A DNA stretch of 64,000 nt from Parapedobacter koreensis (GCF_900109365.1 NZ_FNZR01000002.1:124001-188000), one strand, 5' to 3'. Shown: positions 19,921-27,962, numbered from the stretch's first letter. Numbers and translations are program-made. The notes: generated from the letters alone by a model not told the origin.

Positions 19921-20301
19921 CTAAGCACCAACGCTACTTTTCGCAAACTTTTGCTTTCTCAAATACACATACGACACCAGTAATACAATAAAAGCCACCA
20001 CAGGGCCGATTACTACAGAAGTCGGATCACCGCTGGCTACGTGCGCAATAAATGCCGAAATAAAGGTAATGCCAAAACCTACGTAGGTCCATTCTTTCAA
20101 CCAGATGGGCACAAAGGGCAATAAGAGGAACAATACGCCGATAATTTTGGCTACGCCCAACTGTATTCTAAAATAACTTGGAAAACCCAAATGAGTAAAA
20201 CCCTGGCTTACATTCGGGTCAGTGAAATAAGCATACCCCGAAAATAACATCATTAATGATATTAATCCCGTAGCTATCCAATAAATTACGTTCTGTTTCA
20301 T
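19921..20301 (-). CDS. DoxX-like four-helix membrane protein
   Basis: A 126-residue integral membrane protein with four hydrophobic helices (about 8-25, 45-65, 72-90, 95-115) and the DoxX-like opening IYWIATGLISLMMLFSGYAYF followed by FRIQLGVAKIIGVLFLL. DoxX-like proteins are linked to redox or quinone-related stress, but the function here is unknown. It is divergent from an HxlR regulator across a region with two AT-rich palindromes, so it is the likely target of that regulator. Confidence 0.8.
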   Translation of the reverse strand: MKQNVIYWIATGLISLMMLFSGYAYFTDPNVSQGFTHLGFPSYFRIQLGVAKIIGVLFLLLPFVPIWLKEWTYVGFGITFISAFIAHVASGDPTSVVIGPVVAFIVLLVSYVYLRKQKFAKSSVGA

Positions 20302-20336
20302 GTTCTATATTTTTTAATAATAACCGCTGCAAAATT

Positions 20337-20383
20337 ATGATATATTAACTATATATCATATATTACTATACTAATGTATAGTA
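20337..20383. promoter_or_regulatory. Two AT-rich palindromes, probable HxlR operators
   Basis: ATGATATA (20337-20344) pairs with TATATCAT (20352-20359), and TACTATAC (20364-20371) pairs with GTATAGTA (20376-20383). Both lie between the divergent doxX-like and hxlR genes, upstream of the hxlR promoter at 20409. HxlR dimers typically bind such dyads; the assignment is inference from position. Confidence 0.5.
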
Positions 20384-20408
20384 TGTATTAATAATATAAA
20401 AAAAGGCG

Positions 20409-20416
20409 TACCTTTG
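20409..20416 (+). promoter_or_regulatory. -7 element of the hxlR promoter
   Basis: TACCTTTG matches the Bacteroidota TAnnTTTG element. It supports the downstream ATG at 20445 as the start rather than the in-frame ATG at 20424, which would fall at or before the expected transcription start. Confidence 0.5.
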
Positions 20417-20444
20417 TGAGAAGGTGTGTTCACCTCGTTTTATC

Positions 20445-20825
20445 ATGGAAGAATTACACAAATTAGATCACTCGGAATGCCAAAATCGTATTCGGCCAGT
20501 AAAGGACGCCTTAGCATTTCTAAGCGGTAAATGGAAGCTTCCGATCATTCTTTCCCTTTGGCTTGGCAATAAGCGATTTTCGGAGATATCCAAAGAAGTA
20601 AATGGTATCACTGATCGCATGTTATCCAAAGAACTGCGGGATTTAGAAATAAACGGTCTTGTAAAACGTATTATCCACGACTCTTATCCGGTAGTCGTAG
20701 AATACATCCTTACCGATTATGGTAAAACCTTAAAGCCCATCATCGATGCTTTAGGCGCATGGGGGGCAACACACCGCCATCGTCTGGCAAACGGATGGAA
20801 GCAGGATTCCAGTGATGAAAAATAA
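20445..20825 (+). CDS. HxlR-family transcriptional regulator
   Basis: A 126-residue winged-helix regulator. The HxlR pattern is complete: VKDALAFLSGKWKLPIILSL, RFSEISKEVNGITDRMLSKEL (recognition helix), LEINGLVKR and the wing and end VVEYILTDYGKTLKPII. Such proteins often sense electrophiles or oxidants and act next to their target. Here the divergent DoxX-like gene is the likely target, with palindromes between them. The start at 20445 is favoured over 20424 by the promoter position. Confidence 0.88.
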   Translation: MEELHKLDHSECQNRIRPVKDALAFLSGKWKLPIILSLWLGNKRFSEISKEVNGITDRMLSKELRDLEINGLVKRIIHDSYPVVVEYILTDYGKTLKPIIDALGAWGATHRHRLANGWKQDSSDEK

Positions 20826-20880
20826 TCTCCTGTAAAACAATTCTTCCAAGTGTGGGATCGGATTTTTTTTTCACAGAACA

Positions 20881-20910
20881 TTGCCAACTGGAAGGAAAAA
20901 TGTACTTTTG
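20881..20910 (+). promoter_or_regulatory. tRNA-Lys promoter
   Basis: TTG at 20881-20883, 19 bases, then TACTTTTG at 20903-20910: a full match to the Bacteroidota promoter pattern. tRNA-Lys starts 12 bases later at 20922. Confidence 0.7.
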
Positions 20911-20921
20911 CCAAGAATTTT

Positions 20922-20994
20922 GACTCCGTAGCTCAGCTGGTAGAGCAAATGACTCTTAATCATTGGGTCCTGAGTTCGAATCTCAGCGGGGTCA
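20922..20994 (+). tRNA. tRNA-Lys (anticodon CUU), ICE integration site
   Basis: A 73-nt tRNA. Acceptor arms GACTCCG (20922-20928) and CGGGGTC (20987-20993) pair with one G-T. The anticodon loop GACTCTTAATC contains CTT, and the T-loop is GTTCGAATC. No CCA is encoded. The 3' end contains the left attachment core (20984-20995); the ICE begins there but leaves the tRNA intact. Confidence 0.95.
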
Positions 20995-22528
20995 CCTCTT
21001 GGGACAAGTCTAAAAAAGAAAGACTTGTCCCATTTTTTTGGCCTTGTAACTTGTTGTTATTCTGATAGATAAGAGCAATCGCAGAATTTAGTCTCGGAGT
21101 TCGATGTCTTGTTCCGTCAAATTCCAAAAATTCGGGGAACATCGAACTCACTATAAGCCTTTTTTCCTCAATATCGCCGTTTTCATAGCGTCTATCAATG
21201 TTTGCGACCTTTTTTAAGGTAGAAGCTACCAAATCTTTAATTTCCGTTCCTACTACTGCCAAGTCGTTTAATCTTCTTTCCAAAACCTCAATCTTCCCTT
21301 TGGTCAATTTCTTTACTTCTTGGAAATCATCGTCTGCCATTTCCCCATCGGCATTCTTTAATAGTGCATTTTGATAGCGTTTATTCAACGCATCAATCTC
21401 ACCTATGATATTTGTGCGTTCGGTGTTTTGGGCTTTGGTTTTGTTATTAAAGTCTTTTATAAAGGCTTCAATAAAAACATCAACCATACCCTCTTTTGGC
21501 GACATATACCGCAGTTGTTTTAAGAAAGCCTCGTTAGCCGTGTCTGCTTTGAACCGTGTTCCGCAGGGGGAACTACAATGATAGTAATAATAGTAGTTTC
21601 CCATCTTTCCCTTTGAAGCACTTCCAGTCAGCATACGCTCGCATTTAGGACATTTGAGAAAGCCTCTTAGCGGTAAATTGTCCATAGCCACGATTTTAGG
21701 CTTTACAATCCTCTTTCTCCCATCGAGAATATCCTGTACATCGGCAAACGTCTTTTCGCTGATTATTGGCTCATGCTGCCCTTTGACAAAATATCCCTTT
21801 TCCTCTTTATAGGGAGGAATGAATATTTTACCACAGTACAAGGGATTTCGGACAGCTACCCAAAAATTATTTTTGCTAAACCGACCTTTTCCTTCGGCTT
21901 TCTCCCGAACCATTTTCCAAATCTGTTCTGTATTGAAATTATTGGAAACGATTTGTTCAAACGCCCATTTCAAAAGGGGTGCTTCAAACTCGTGGGGTGC
22001 AATGTATTTCTTTTTGCCTTCTGTTATCTTGTTCGCATACCCCAATGGAGCAGTTCCCATATACCGCCCTTCTTTTTTCGCCCTGCGCATTCCGTGAAAA
22101 ACATTTAATGCACGCCTGTCGTTTTCAACTTCCGGCGATGCAAGATAGAATGCAAGCATGATTTTATTTTCGGGAATGGTAAGGTCTAAGGGCTGTTCTA
22201 TTGCCACAGGCTCAACACCGTGCGACCGTAACTGGTTAATCATTTGATAGGCATCCCCTGCGTTCCTACTGAACCTATCCCATTTAGTAAATAATATTAT
22301 TGACCCCGATTTGTTATTCTTTGATTTACGTAGGTTGGATAAATACTTCTGCCACTCTGGGCGTTTGAAAGATTTTGCCGAATGGTCTTCTATGTAAACA
22401 TCCCTTACCGGAATGCCTTTTATCTCACAATATCTTCTTAATCGGTCTTCTTGGTCACGTTGCGAATATCCCTTGTCCGCTTGCTCATCTGTCGATACAC
22501 GTATGTATAAATCTGCCTTTCTCATCAC
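20960..22528 (-). CDS. Large serine recombinase (ICE integrase)
   Basis: A 522-residue integrase of the resolvase/invertase superfamily. The N-terminal catalytic domain has the nucleophile Ser in YIRVSTDEQ (Ser12) and the RFSRN and IALNVF-like region around AFYLASPEVENDRRALNVF. A recombinase domain follows (APLGYANKITEG, NNFWVAVRNPLYCGK), then a zinc ribbon (CPKCERML ... HCSSPCGTRF) and a long coiled coil (about 370-440). The last 11 or so codons are the antisense of the tRNA-Lys 3' end. The reading frame continues across attL, so the C-terminus depends on integration state (see 60196-60360). A 53-residue protein gene lies 23 bases upstream. Confidence 0.92.
   Translation of the reverse strand: MMRKADLYIRVSTDEQADKGYSQRDQEDRLRRYCEIKGIPVRDVYIEDHSAKSFKRPEWQKYLSNLRKSKNNKSGSIILFTKWDRFSRNAGDAYQMINQLRSHGVEPVAIEQPLDLTIPENKIMLAFYLASPEVENDRRALNVFHGMRRAKKEGRYMGTAPLGYANKITEGKKKYIAPHEFEAPLLKWAFEQIVSNNFNTEQIWKMVREKAEGKGRFSKNNFWVAVRNPLYCGKIFIPPYKEEKGYFVKGQHEPIISEKTFADVQDILDGRKRIVKPKIVAMDNLPLRGFLKCPKCERMLTGSASKGKMGNYYYYYHCSSPCGTRFKADTANEAFLKQLRYMSPKEGMVDVFIEAFIKDFNNKTKAQNTERTNIIGEIDALNKRYQNALLKNADGEMADDDFQEVKKLTKGKIEVLERRLNDLAVVGTEIKDLVASTLKKVANIDRRYENGDIEEKRLIVSSMFPEFLEFDGTRHRTPRLNSAIALIYQNNNKLQGQKNGTSLSFLDLSQEVTPLRFELRTQ
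20984..20995. other. attL core
   Basis: CAGCGGG-G-TCAC at the 3' end of tRNA-Lys matches CAGCGGG-T-TCAC at 60349-60360. In a wider 23-base comparison 17 positions agree without gaps. Together with the stranded tRNA terminator at 60365, this places the left end of the integrated element here. Confidence 0.75.
21001..21038 (+). terminator. Element-supplied terminator after tRNA-Lys
   Basis: GGGACAAGTCT (21001-21011) pairs with AGACTTGTCCC (21021-21031), followed by ATTTTTTT. It ends tRNA-Lys transcription in the integrated state. It lies inside the antisense of the recombinase coding end, so element DNA provides a substitute for the native terminator displaced to 60365. Confidence 0.8.
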
Positions 22529-22551
22529 AACAATTTTCCTTGTTCATTGGG

Positions 22552-22713
22552 TTAAAGTTTTCCTCTTAGATACTGGTTAACGGCAATGTGAGCTATTTTC
22601 TTGACAAACTCCAAAATGGCTTCTGCTTCCTCTAAATCGACCTCCGTTCCTTTCTTTTTCAAGATTTGTACAACTCTTTCGGGAGTTAAATCGTTCGCTT
22701 TTTCTTTCTCCAT
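22552..22713 (-). CDS. Small recombinase-linked protein, unknown
   Basis: A 53-residue protein that I translated directly: it starts MEKEKANDLTPERVVQ, then has KKKGTEVDLEEAEAILEF and ends NQYLRGKL. It is all-helical by appearance, with no known domain. It sits 23 bases upstream of the recombinase gene on the same strand, and this pairing suggests a helper or regulatory role in integration or excision (inference). The frame stays open about 110 bases further upstream without an ATG, so an alternative start or a longer ancestral protein is possible. Confidence 0.6.
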   Translation of the reverse strand: MEKEKANDLTPERVVQILKKKGTEVDLEEAEAILEFVKKIAHIAVNQYLRGKL

Positions 22714-23375
22714 CTTCAACTCTATTTTGCTTGTTAACCAAGCGGAATAATCCGCATCACAAACAAACTTATAGAGATGATGGAATGAATATCGGGTTAT
22801 GTCTTTTGACTGAATTACTTGGCTTAGAATGGCTCAATGCATTAATATAGCCGAAGCACATTTACGGTATTCGCTCCGCTACTGACCGCAAAAGAGCTTA
22901 CGGCTATGATTGGGAACAGGAGATTGAAGATGTCGTTCCACAGATTAGGCTGTTGCACTCCATACTTCAATCACCTGTTGTCATAATGATTGGCTTTAAA
23001 TTCTTATTGCACCATTTACCAACGCTATCCTCATTATTTCCACAGTTGCTTTTATCTAAAAAGCGAGTATGCCTGTTATTCACGTTTCATGGAGCAAAGG
23101 TATTTCCGTGTTCTTAACGGAGGCAAAAGGTCAAGACAAGTTTGGAAAAAAATCTCCAGCCCGTTGGGTGTATTTTTTATCCAAAACCTTGTGCCTACTA
23201 AACACTAACCTTTTATGCTCCCGAAACGAAACACAGTATACTCCAGCTCTTTACACGAATAAAAAAAATGTCAAGCATGAGGAAAATAAGCATTAGAAAT
23301 GGTATTGAAACAAAACAACAGCACCTCCTCTCATTGCCGAATAAATCAAAAAAAACAATTCAAAACAGTAAAGAA
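22714..23375. other. Gap upstream of ardA, possible gene remnant
   Basis: No complete gene is visible in this 660-base stretch between the small ORF and ardA. One plus frame (about 22853-23110) reads HIYGIRSATDRKRAYGYDWE and on through DVVPQIRLLHSILQSP for roughly 80 codons without a start codon, which looks like a gene end or remnant. The part after 23200 probably holds the ardA leader and promoter; a TAACCTTTT stretch lies near 23206. Confidence 0.35.
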
Positions 23376-23909
23376 ATGACACATCAAATAAACACATCAG
23401 AAGCAAGCGTATATGTTGGCACATACGCAAAATATAATGACGGTTCAATCTTCGGAAAGTGGCTAAAACTATCCGATTATGCGGACAAGGAAGAATTTTA
23501 CACGGCTTGCAGGGAGCTGCACGATGACGAGGAAGACCCCGAATTTATGTTTCAAGATTATGAGAACATTCCGAACGGCTTAATCGATGAATGTTGGATA
23601 AGTGATAAAATATTTGAGGTTTTGGAAGCTTTGGAAGACATGGACGAAACCCGAAAAGAGGCATTTCTAATATGGTGCGACAACGGACATCGTAAGCTAT
23701 CCGAGGGGGATATAAACGACCTAATAAGCGACTTTGACAATGACTATATAGGCGAATACGAGGACGAGGAAGATTTTGCCTTTGAACAGGTGGAGCAAAT
23801 GGATTTACCCGAATTTGCAAAAACGTACTTCGATTATGAGGCTTATGCCCGTGACCTGTTTTGCGGTGATTATTGGAGCGAGGACGGTCATGTATTCTAT
23901 AATTCGTAG
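23376..23909 (+). CDS. ardA: Antirestriction protein ArdA
   Basis: A 177-residue acidic DNA mimic of the ArdA family, which binds type I restriction-modification enzymes and shields DNA entering a new host. The sequence shows the ArdA pattern ASVYVGTYAKYNDGSIFGKWLKL, many Asp/Glu runs (DFDNDYIGEYEDEEDFA), and ends EYA/DYEAYARDLFCGDYW. I chose ATG 23376 (MTHQINTSE); an in-frame ATG at 23268 would add 36 basic residues foreign to the family. Location near the leading end of an ICE is typical. A terminator follows. Confidence 0.9.
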   Translation: MTHQINTSEASVYVGTYAKYNDGSIFGKWLKLSDYADKEEFYTACRELHDDEEDPEFMFQDYENIPNGLIDECWISDKIFEVLEALEDMDETRKEAFLIWCDNGHRKLSEGDINDLISDFDNDYIGEYEDEEDFAFEQVEQMDLPEFAKTYFDYEAYARDLFCGDYWSEDGHVFYNS

Positions 23910-23920
23910 ATACAATTTTC

Positions 23921-23940
23921 GGGAACGGTGAGCCGTTCCC
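23921..23940 (+). terminator. Terminator of ardA
   Basis: GGGAACGG-TGAG-CCGTTCCC, an 8-bp stem with a four-base loop starting 11 bases after the ardA stop, followed by a T-rich stretch (ATCTTTATT). A second, weaker inverted pair (GCAAAAA...TTTTTGC, 23962-24004) follows. Confidence 0.7.
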
Positions 23941-24237
23941 ATCTTTATTAAATTTGCTCGGGCAAAAAAGACAGATCCTCCCCAGGTCGGAACAGTCTTT
24001 TTGCGAAAAATGGCACAATCACTATAAAATACGACTGTTTCACTATTTCTTAGATTGTATTTTTAAGATTAGTTGAGGAAGTATTTATACAGACTATAAG
24101 TCAGATAGTAGATGATATTGTCACAAATCCATGACAGAAAACGATATCAAACAGACAAAATGTCCGAAAAATCAGCACGGAATAAAATTTGATATTAACT
24201 AAATGCCGAACTTACTGAAAAGTAGAGTAAGGGAAGA

Positions 24238-24494
24238 ATGTTAATATTTGGCGTTATTACTGCAAAGATAGTTATTTCTGCCCACACTTCCAAACCGTTA
24301 GGGAGTAAGCTGTATAACACTTGCTTGATAATAATAGTCATTACTGTTACATTCATATTGTTCACAAACGAGGGTTTGCCATCAGCAGTGATGGTTGAAT
24401 GGTTGGGGGTAACTCTAACTTCGCTTGTCCGAAAGGCTTGCACGAATTGCCACCTTTGAATAACCTCGGTTCAGGCAATTCGTAATGAAATTAT
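24238..24494 (+). ncRNA. Candidate structured RNA upstream of the reverse transcriptase
   Basis: About 500 bases (24005-24500) without a recognisable gene precede the RT. The last 260 contain stacked hairpins: CAAAC-GAGG-GTTTG (24365-24378), directly abutted by CCATCA-GCAG-TGATGG (24379-24394), then CGAATTGCC (24443-24451) pairing with GGCAATTCG (24474-24482) around a 22-base loop that itself holds AACC-TC-GGTT. A weaker CTTACT...AGTAAG lies at 24211-24231. Several defence RTs (for example DRT2 and DRT9) use a structured RNA placed just here, so this is a candidate template RNA. The boundaries are guesses. Confidence 0.4.
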
Positions 24495-24500
24495 TTGAGA

Positions 24501-25934
24501 ATGGCTTATGAGAAATATTGGAGTTCATTTATAAATAAAGAACTTACATTTTATGATACTGCAAATAGAAAATACCTAAAAAAAGGGTATTTACATTTTG
24601 ACAATCGCATTTGGTTTCCTGAATTTCAGATAAAATTTAAAAGGTTTATAACTAACCCCAATAGTGTTGCATCTCACTCTTTCTTTCCATTCTTGAAAGT
24701 CATTCTCGAAATTAAAAGACGAAAGGGTTACAATCAAAGAAAAAATAAAAGACAGATTAGGATTAAGGAAAGACCTATCTGCTACGCCGCTCACTTTGAT
24801 GCATTGATTTACTCGTTCTATTCAACATATTTATCAGAAAAATATGAAGAATTTGTTACAGAGAGCAGTATTGGCGAATCAGTATTGGCTTATCGTTCTC
24901 TTGAATCATGTAATATTGATTTTGCAAAAGAAGTTTTTGATTATATCAAATCAAAGGGTAAATGTGTAGCAGTAGCTTTAGATATTAAGGGCTTTTTTGA
25001 CAATTTAAATCACGACACTTTAAAAGCGAATTGGCTAAAAGTTATTAACACCAATGAAAATGAGACTTTTGACAAGCTACCTAAAGACCAATTCAAGCTG
25101 TTTAATTCGTTGACGAAATTTGCTTTTATCGAAAAGAAGAATCTGCTCAGTGTATTAGAATTAAAAGAAAAAGATATTCAAAAGAATAGGTTAACAAGGT
25201 TTTGCGACATTCAGCATTTCAGAAATAAAGTAAAGTTAGCATCTACCTCTCCCCTCCAAGTAAATACTGAAAAAGGAATTCCCCAAGGTTCGCCAATGAG
25301 CGCTGTCCTATCAAATGTCTATATGATAGAGTATGACAAATCAATTATGTCTTTAAAAAAGGATTATGACTTTATCTACCGTAGATATTGTGATGATATC
25401 GTTATTGTATGTGATATTAACGACTTACAATTTTTAAAAAACAAACTATACCAAGAAATTGAAAAGCTCGATTTAGAAATTCAGCCTGAAAAAGAGGAAA
25501 TAGTTTATTTCATTAGCGACCCCAAGAAAGGTTTAAGAGGATATGATGATTATAACGGAAAAAACTTTAAAAATTTGCAGTATTTAGGCTTTGAATTTAA
25601 TGGACAAAATTCATATATACGTTCCTCAAGCCTTTCAAGATTTCACAGAAGAATGAAAGCGGGCGTAAGAGAAACGATTAAGCGTGCGTACGGCAAAAAC
25701 GCAAAAGGAAAGGCACTTCTAAAGAAAAAGCTATATAATAGGTTCACACATTTGGGAGGACAGAACTTCTTAACCTATGCTTATCGTGCATCCCAGATAA
25801 TGGATGATTCTGAAACTATTAAGAAGCAGGTGTCCAAGCATTTTGACCACCTAAACGCAAATATTGAGGAAAAAACGGAAAAACATTTAAAAAAGCTAAA
25901 GCGAAAAGGCAAAATAATGAATAAGAAAAAATAA
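24501..25934 (+). CDS. Defence-type (unknown-group) reverse transcriptase
   Basis: A 477-residue single-domain reverse transcriptase. Motif A is ALDIKGFFDNLNHD (about 159-172), the next block is GIPQGSPMSAVLSNVYM (259-275), and the catalytic motif is YRRYCDDIVIV with YCDD at 296-299, followed by LQYLGFEF. The maturase and endonuclease parts of group II introns are absent, and the N-terminal HFDNRIWFPE region and RPICYAAHFDALIYSFYS resemble the bacterial UG/Abi RT groups. A DRT2-like identity is possible but not established. ATG 24501 is chosen over an in-frame TTG six bases earlier. The gene is AT-rich compared with the tra genes. The Shedu-family gene follows after 27 bases. Confidence 0.85.
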   Translation: MAYEKYWSSFINKELTFYDTANRKYLKKGYLHFDNRIWFPEFQIKFKRFITNPNSVASHSFFPFLKVILEIKRRKGYNQRKNKRQIRIKERPICYAAHFDALIYSFYSTYLSEKYEEFVTESSIGESVLAYRSLESCNIDFAKEVFDYIKSKGKCVAVALDIKGFFDNLNHDTLKANWLKVINTNENETFDKLPKDQFKLFNSLTKFAFIEKKNLLSVLELKEKDIQKNRLTRFCDIQHFRNKVKLASTSPLQVNTEKGIPQGSPMSAVLSNVYMIEYDKSIMSLKKDYDFIYRRYCDDIVIVCDINDLQFLKNKLYQEIEKLDLEIQPEKEEIVYFISDPKKGLRGYDDYNGKNFKNLQYLGFEFNGQNSYIRSSSLSRFHRRMKAGVRETIKRAYGKNAKGKALLKKKLYNRFTHLGGQNFLTYAYRASQIMDDSETIKKQVSKHFDHLNANIEEKTEKHLKKLKRKGKIMNKKK

Positions 25935-25961
25935 AAACTACCCTAACCCTAAACTAATCAG

Positions 25962-27206
25962 ATGAAAGGAATTAAACTTATACAAGAAAAAAAACTGGCA
26001 ACCAAAACTACCTTCGTTGTAGAATTTGAGAGAACCAAAACCAATTTTATAGGCAAGGAAGTATTTAATAACGGCACAACTAAGTATTATCCTTTCTACG
26101 AGAAAGATGGGAAAATTGAAAAGAAATACAAATCTATCCATTGTATAACAATCGATAAGGGTGTACTCTTAAAATCAGGTGTTTCTTTTACTGAAAGTAA
26201 GGGCTTTGGTTTCACCAACCCCAAAGGAGTTTCTAATTTGTTTTATTATTTTCAAGACAAGTTTCCTAACGTAAATGAGTTAGTGATATCAAAAACAGCT
26301 ACCTCAAAAATTGATGGCAATAAGTTTATTTTGAATTTTGATGATTTCGTACGATTAGAGGAACAGACAGGTAATTTTGTTGAGAACAAAAAAAATGAGA
26401 GCCAGAATCTATATCAGTTGATACTGCACAAAGTGATTCCTTCGGAAATTGACCCTCCAAACAAACCGGAATATGTCAAAGGTTCTCTAAAACTATTTAT
26501 TGAACAATACAACAATGTTAACTTTTCAGATGAAGAAACTAAAGATTTAACCAATCTTTTGATTAACTCTGGTCTGCCACAGGAAACGCTGATTTCGGCA
26601 AAAACAGACATCGACATTATTTACATTGAAGATATTATTGAAGAATATAAAGGAATCTTAAAACAAACAACCGATACCTCGTCATTAGAGGAACGTTGGC
26701 ATCAGTTTTTCAAAAAGCACACTTGGATATTTTCTCAAATATTTTCCTTTCCTGCGGTCTTTCTTGATGATAAAGTAAATGTTGGCGGACATAATATAGG
26801 TGGAAGTAAAGACAAAATTGTAGATTTTCTATACAGAAATAAGATTAATAAAAACATAGCTTTTATTGAAATAAAAACTCATTTGACACCAATAGTATCA
26901 AATTCTGAATATCGAAACGACTTATACCCCATCAGTAATCAACTAACTGGCGCAATAGTTCAGGTGCTTGACCAAAAGAACAATCTGTTGAAGAATTACC
27001 ACTCTATAGTCGGAACTGAAGCAGAATCATTGAACTCGGTTTGTGTCGTTGTTGCTGGAGATACCTCCAAATTTGGAAAGAAAGGTCAAGATGCCTCCTT
27101 TGAATTATTCAGGTGGAGTAACAAAGATGTGTTGATTATTCCTTTTAACGAACTTCTCGATAAAATAGTAAATCTGCTTGACCTGTTTAAAAAGAAAACG
27201 GTATAA
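25962..27206 (+). CDS. Shedu-family (DUF4263) nuclease
   Basis: A 414-residue protein. The C-terminal half is the Shedu/DUF4263 PD-(D/E)XK-like nuclease: ERWHQFFKKHTWIFSQIF (244-261), DKIVDFLYRN with Asp288, FIEIKTHLTP with Glu303 and Lys305, and the family block YPISNQLTGAIVQVLDQKN (322-340). Residues 1-230 are an uncharacterised domain probably used for sensing or regulation, as other Shedu proteins have variable N-termini. Shedu is a known anti-phage system acting as a DNA nuclease. It is 27 bases downstream of the RT, so the two are probably one operon. Confidence 0.85.
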   Translation: MKGIKLIQEKKLATKTTFVVEFERTKTNFIGKEVFNNGTTKYYPFYEKDGKIEKKYKSIHCITIDKGVLLKSGVSFTESKGFGFTNPKGVSNLFYYFQDKFPNVNELVISKTATSKIDGNKFILNFDDFVRLEEQTGNFVENKKNESQNLYQLILHKVIPSEIDPPNKPEYVKGSLKLFIEQYNNVNFSDEETKDLTNLLINSGLPQETLISAKTDIDIIYIEDIIEEYKGILKQTTDTSSLEERWHQFFKKHTWIFSQIFSFPAVFLDDKVNVGGHNIGGSKDKIVDFLYRNKINKNIAFIEIKTHLTPIVSNSEYRNDLYPISNQLTGAIVQVLDQKNNLLKNYHSIVGTEAESLNSVCVVVAGDTSKFGKKGQDASFELFRWSNKDVLIIPFNELLDKIVNLLDLFKKKTV

Positions 27207-27233
27207 GAGATTGTGAAACCTATGAGATTATAA

Positions 27234-27665
27234 TTACTTTTTAAAATATTCCGATGCTATTCCGCTAATCCCAACACTGAAATATTTTCTGTTTTCGCTC
27301 AATACCTTAACGGCGGTTAGCATTTCATCGGGGTCAGCGTATTTCAGTATATAGCCCGATACGCCTATTTTCAGCATATCCGTTACGCTCTCCGTGTCAT
27401 CTTCCGTACTTGAAATTAGGACTTTCAAATCGGGATGCTTTTCGAGTATAAGTTTAGCCGTAGTAAAGTCATCCTCAATGAGACAGACATCCGGCAACTT
27501 GCCACCCTCTTTTATTTTTTGTAGGGCATCCTGCCCATACCCCGATTGGAACAATACCGTATAGCCTGAATTTTCAAGTTGCTTTACAGACATATCCCGA
27601 AGCTTTGGGTTGTCATCTATGACCGCTACATAGACATTGTTTTTGTTGTCTTTTCCAGTATTCAT
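27234..27665 (-). CDS. Degenerate response-regulator receiver protein
   Basis: A 143-residue stand-alone receiver domain without an output domain. The acidic pair is present (VAVIDDNPKLRDMS), as are the conserved Ser/Thr (VLISSTEDD) and Lys (GYILKYADPDEM). At the phosphorylation position, however, the pattern PDVCLIEDDF puts Glu where Asp is expected, and the usual loop after it (MPxxxG) is missing. It may be a phosphorylation-independent partner or DNA-binding adaptor. ATG 27665 (MNTGKDNKNN) is preferred over 27713. It is convergent with the Shedu gene and preceded by a 111-base dyad structure. Confidence 0.75.
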   Translation of the reverse strand: MNTGKDNKNNVYVAVIDDNPKLRDMSVKQLENSGYTVLFQSGYGQDALQKIKEGGKLPDVCLIEDDFTTAKLILEKHPDLKVLISSTEDDTESVTDMLKIGVSGYILKYADPDEMLTAVKVLSENRKYFSVGISGIASEYFKK

Positions 27666-27723
27666 AATATCTGTTTTTAAAGTAGCGACCTGCAATAAAA
27701 AAAGCGCAGGCAACTACACTTAC

Positions 27724-27834
27724 CGATACTAAGGCACTGGTACGCCGAACCCCGAATAAGCGAGCGCCCACGCCATAACGTGAGCGTCCTTACTTATTGT
27801 CTCGGGGTTTAAAAATTACCAGTTTTTAGTATCG
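27724..27834. repeat. 111-base nested inverted repeat
   Basis: Four successive arms pair in order: CGATACTAA (27724-27732) with TTAGTATCG (27826-27834); ACTGGTA (27736-27742) with TACCAGT (27817-27823); AACCCCGA (27748-27755, overlapping bases) with TCGGGGTT (27802-27809); and AATAAG (27755-27760) with CTTATT (27793-27798). An inner CACG...CGTG pair lies at the tip. It lies 59 bases upstream of the receiver-protein start, in its leader or promoter region. It could be a structured leader RNA or a protein-bound cruciform. Confidence 0.65.
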
Positions 27835-27962
27835 AGACTTAAAGCAAAAACACTTTAAGTATTTTAATATTTTCTATTAGCAAAGATAACGAAGCGATTT
27901 ATTATACACAATATTATAATCCTACCCTTTAAGTACAAAACATCTTATGTATTAAGCCCATT

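Noticed and set aside
19920-20830. Placing the left ICE boundary at tRNA-Ser or the doxX/hxlR pair.
   Set aside because: No matching core is found there; tRNA-Lys matches the right-end core and the displaced terminator.
20960-20994. Treating the integrase end PLRFELRTQ as a native conserved C-terminus.
   Set aside because: These residues are the antisense of tRNA-Lys and thus depend on the insertion site.
24256-24346. A seven-base direct repeat (ATTACTG) 84 bases apart in an open plus frame upstream of the RT, suggesting an endless reading frame by rolling-circle copying as in DRT2.
   Set aside because: Several such seven-base repeats are expected by chance in 480 bases, and 84 differs from the described template length; too weak to claim.
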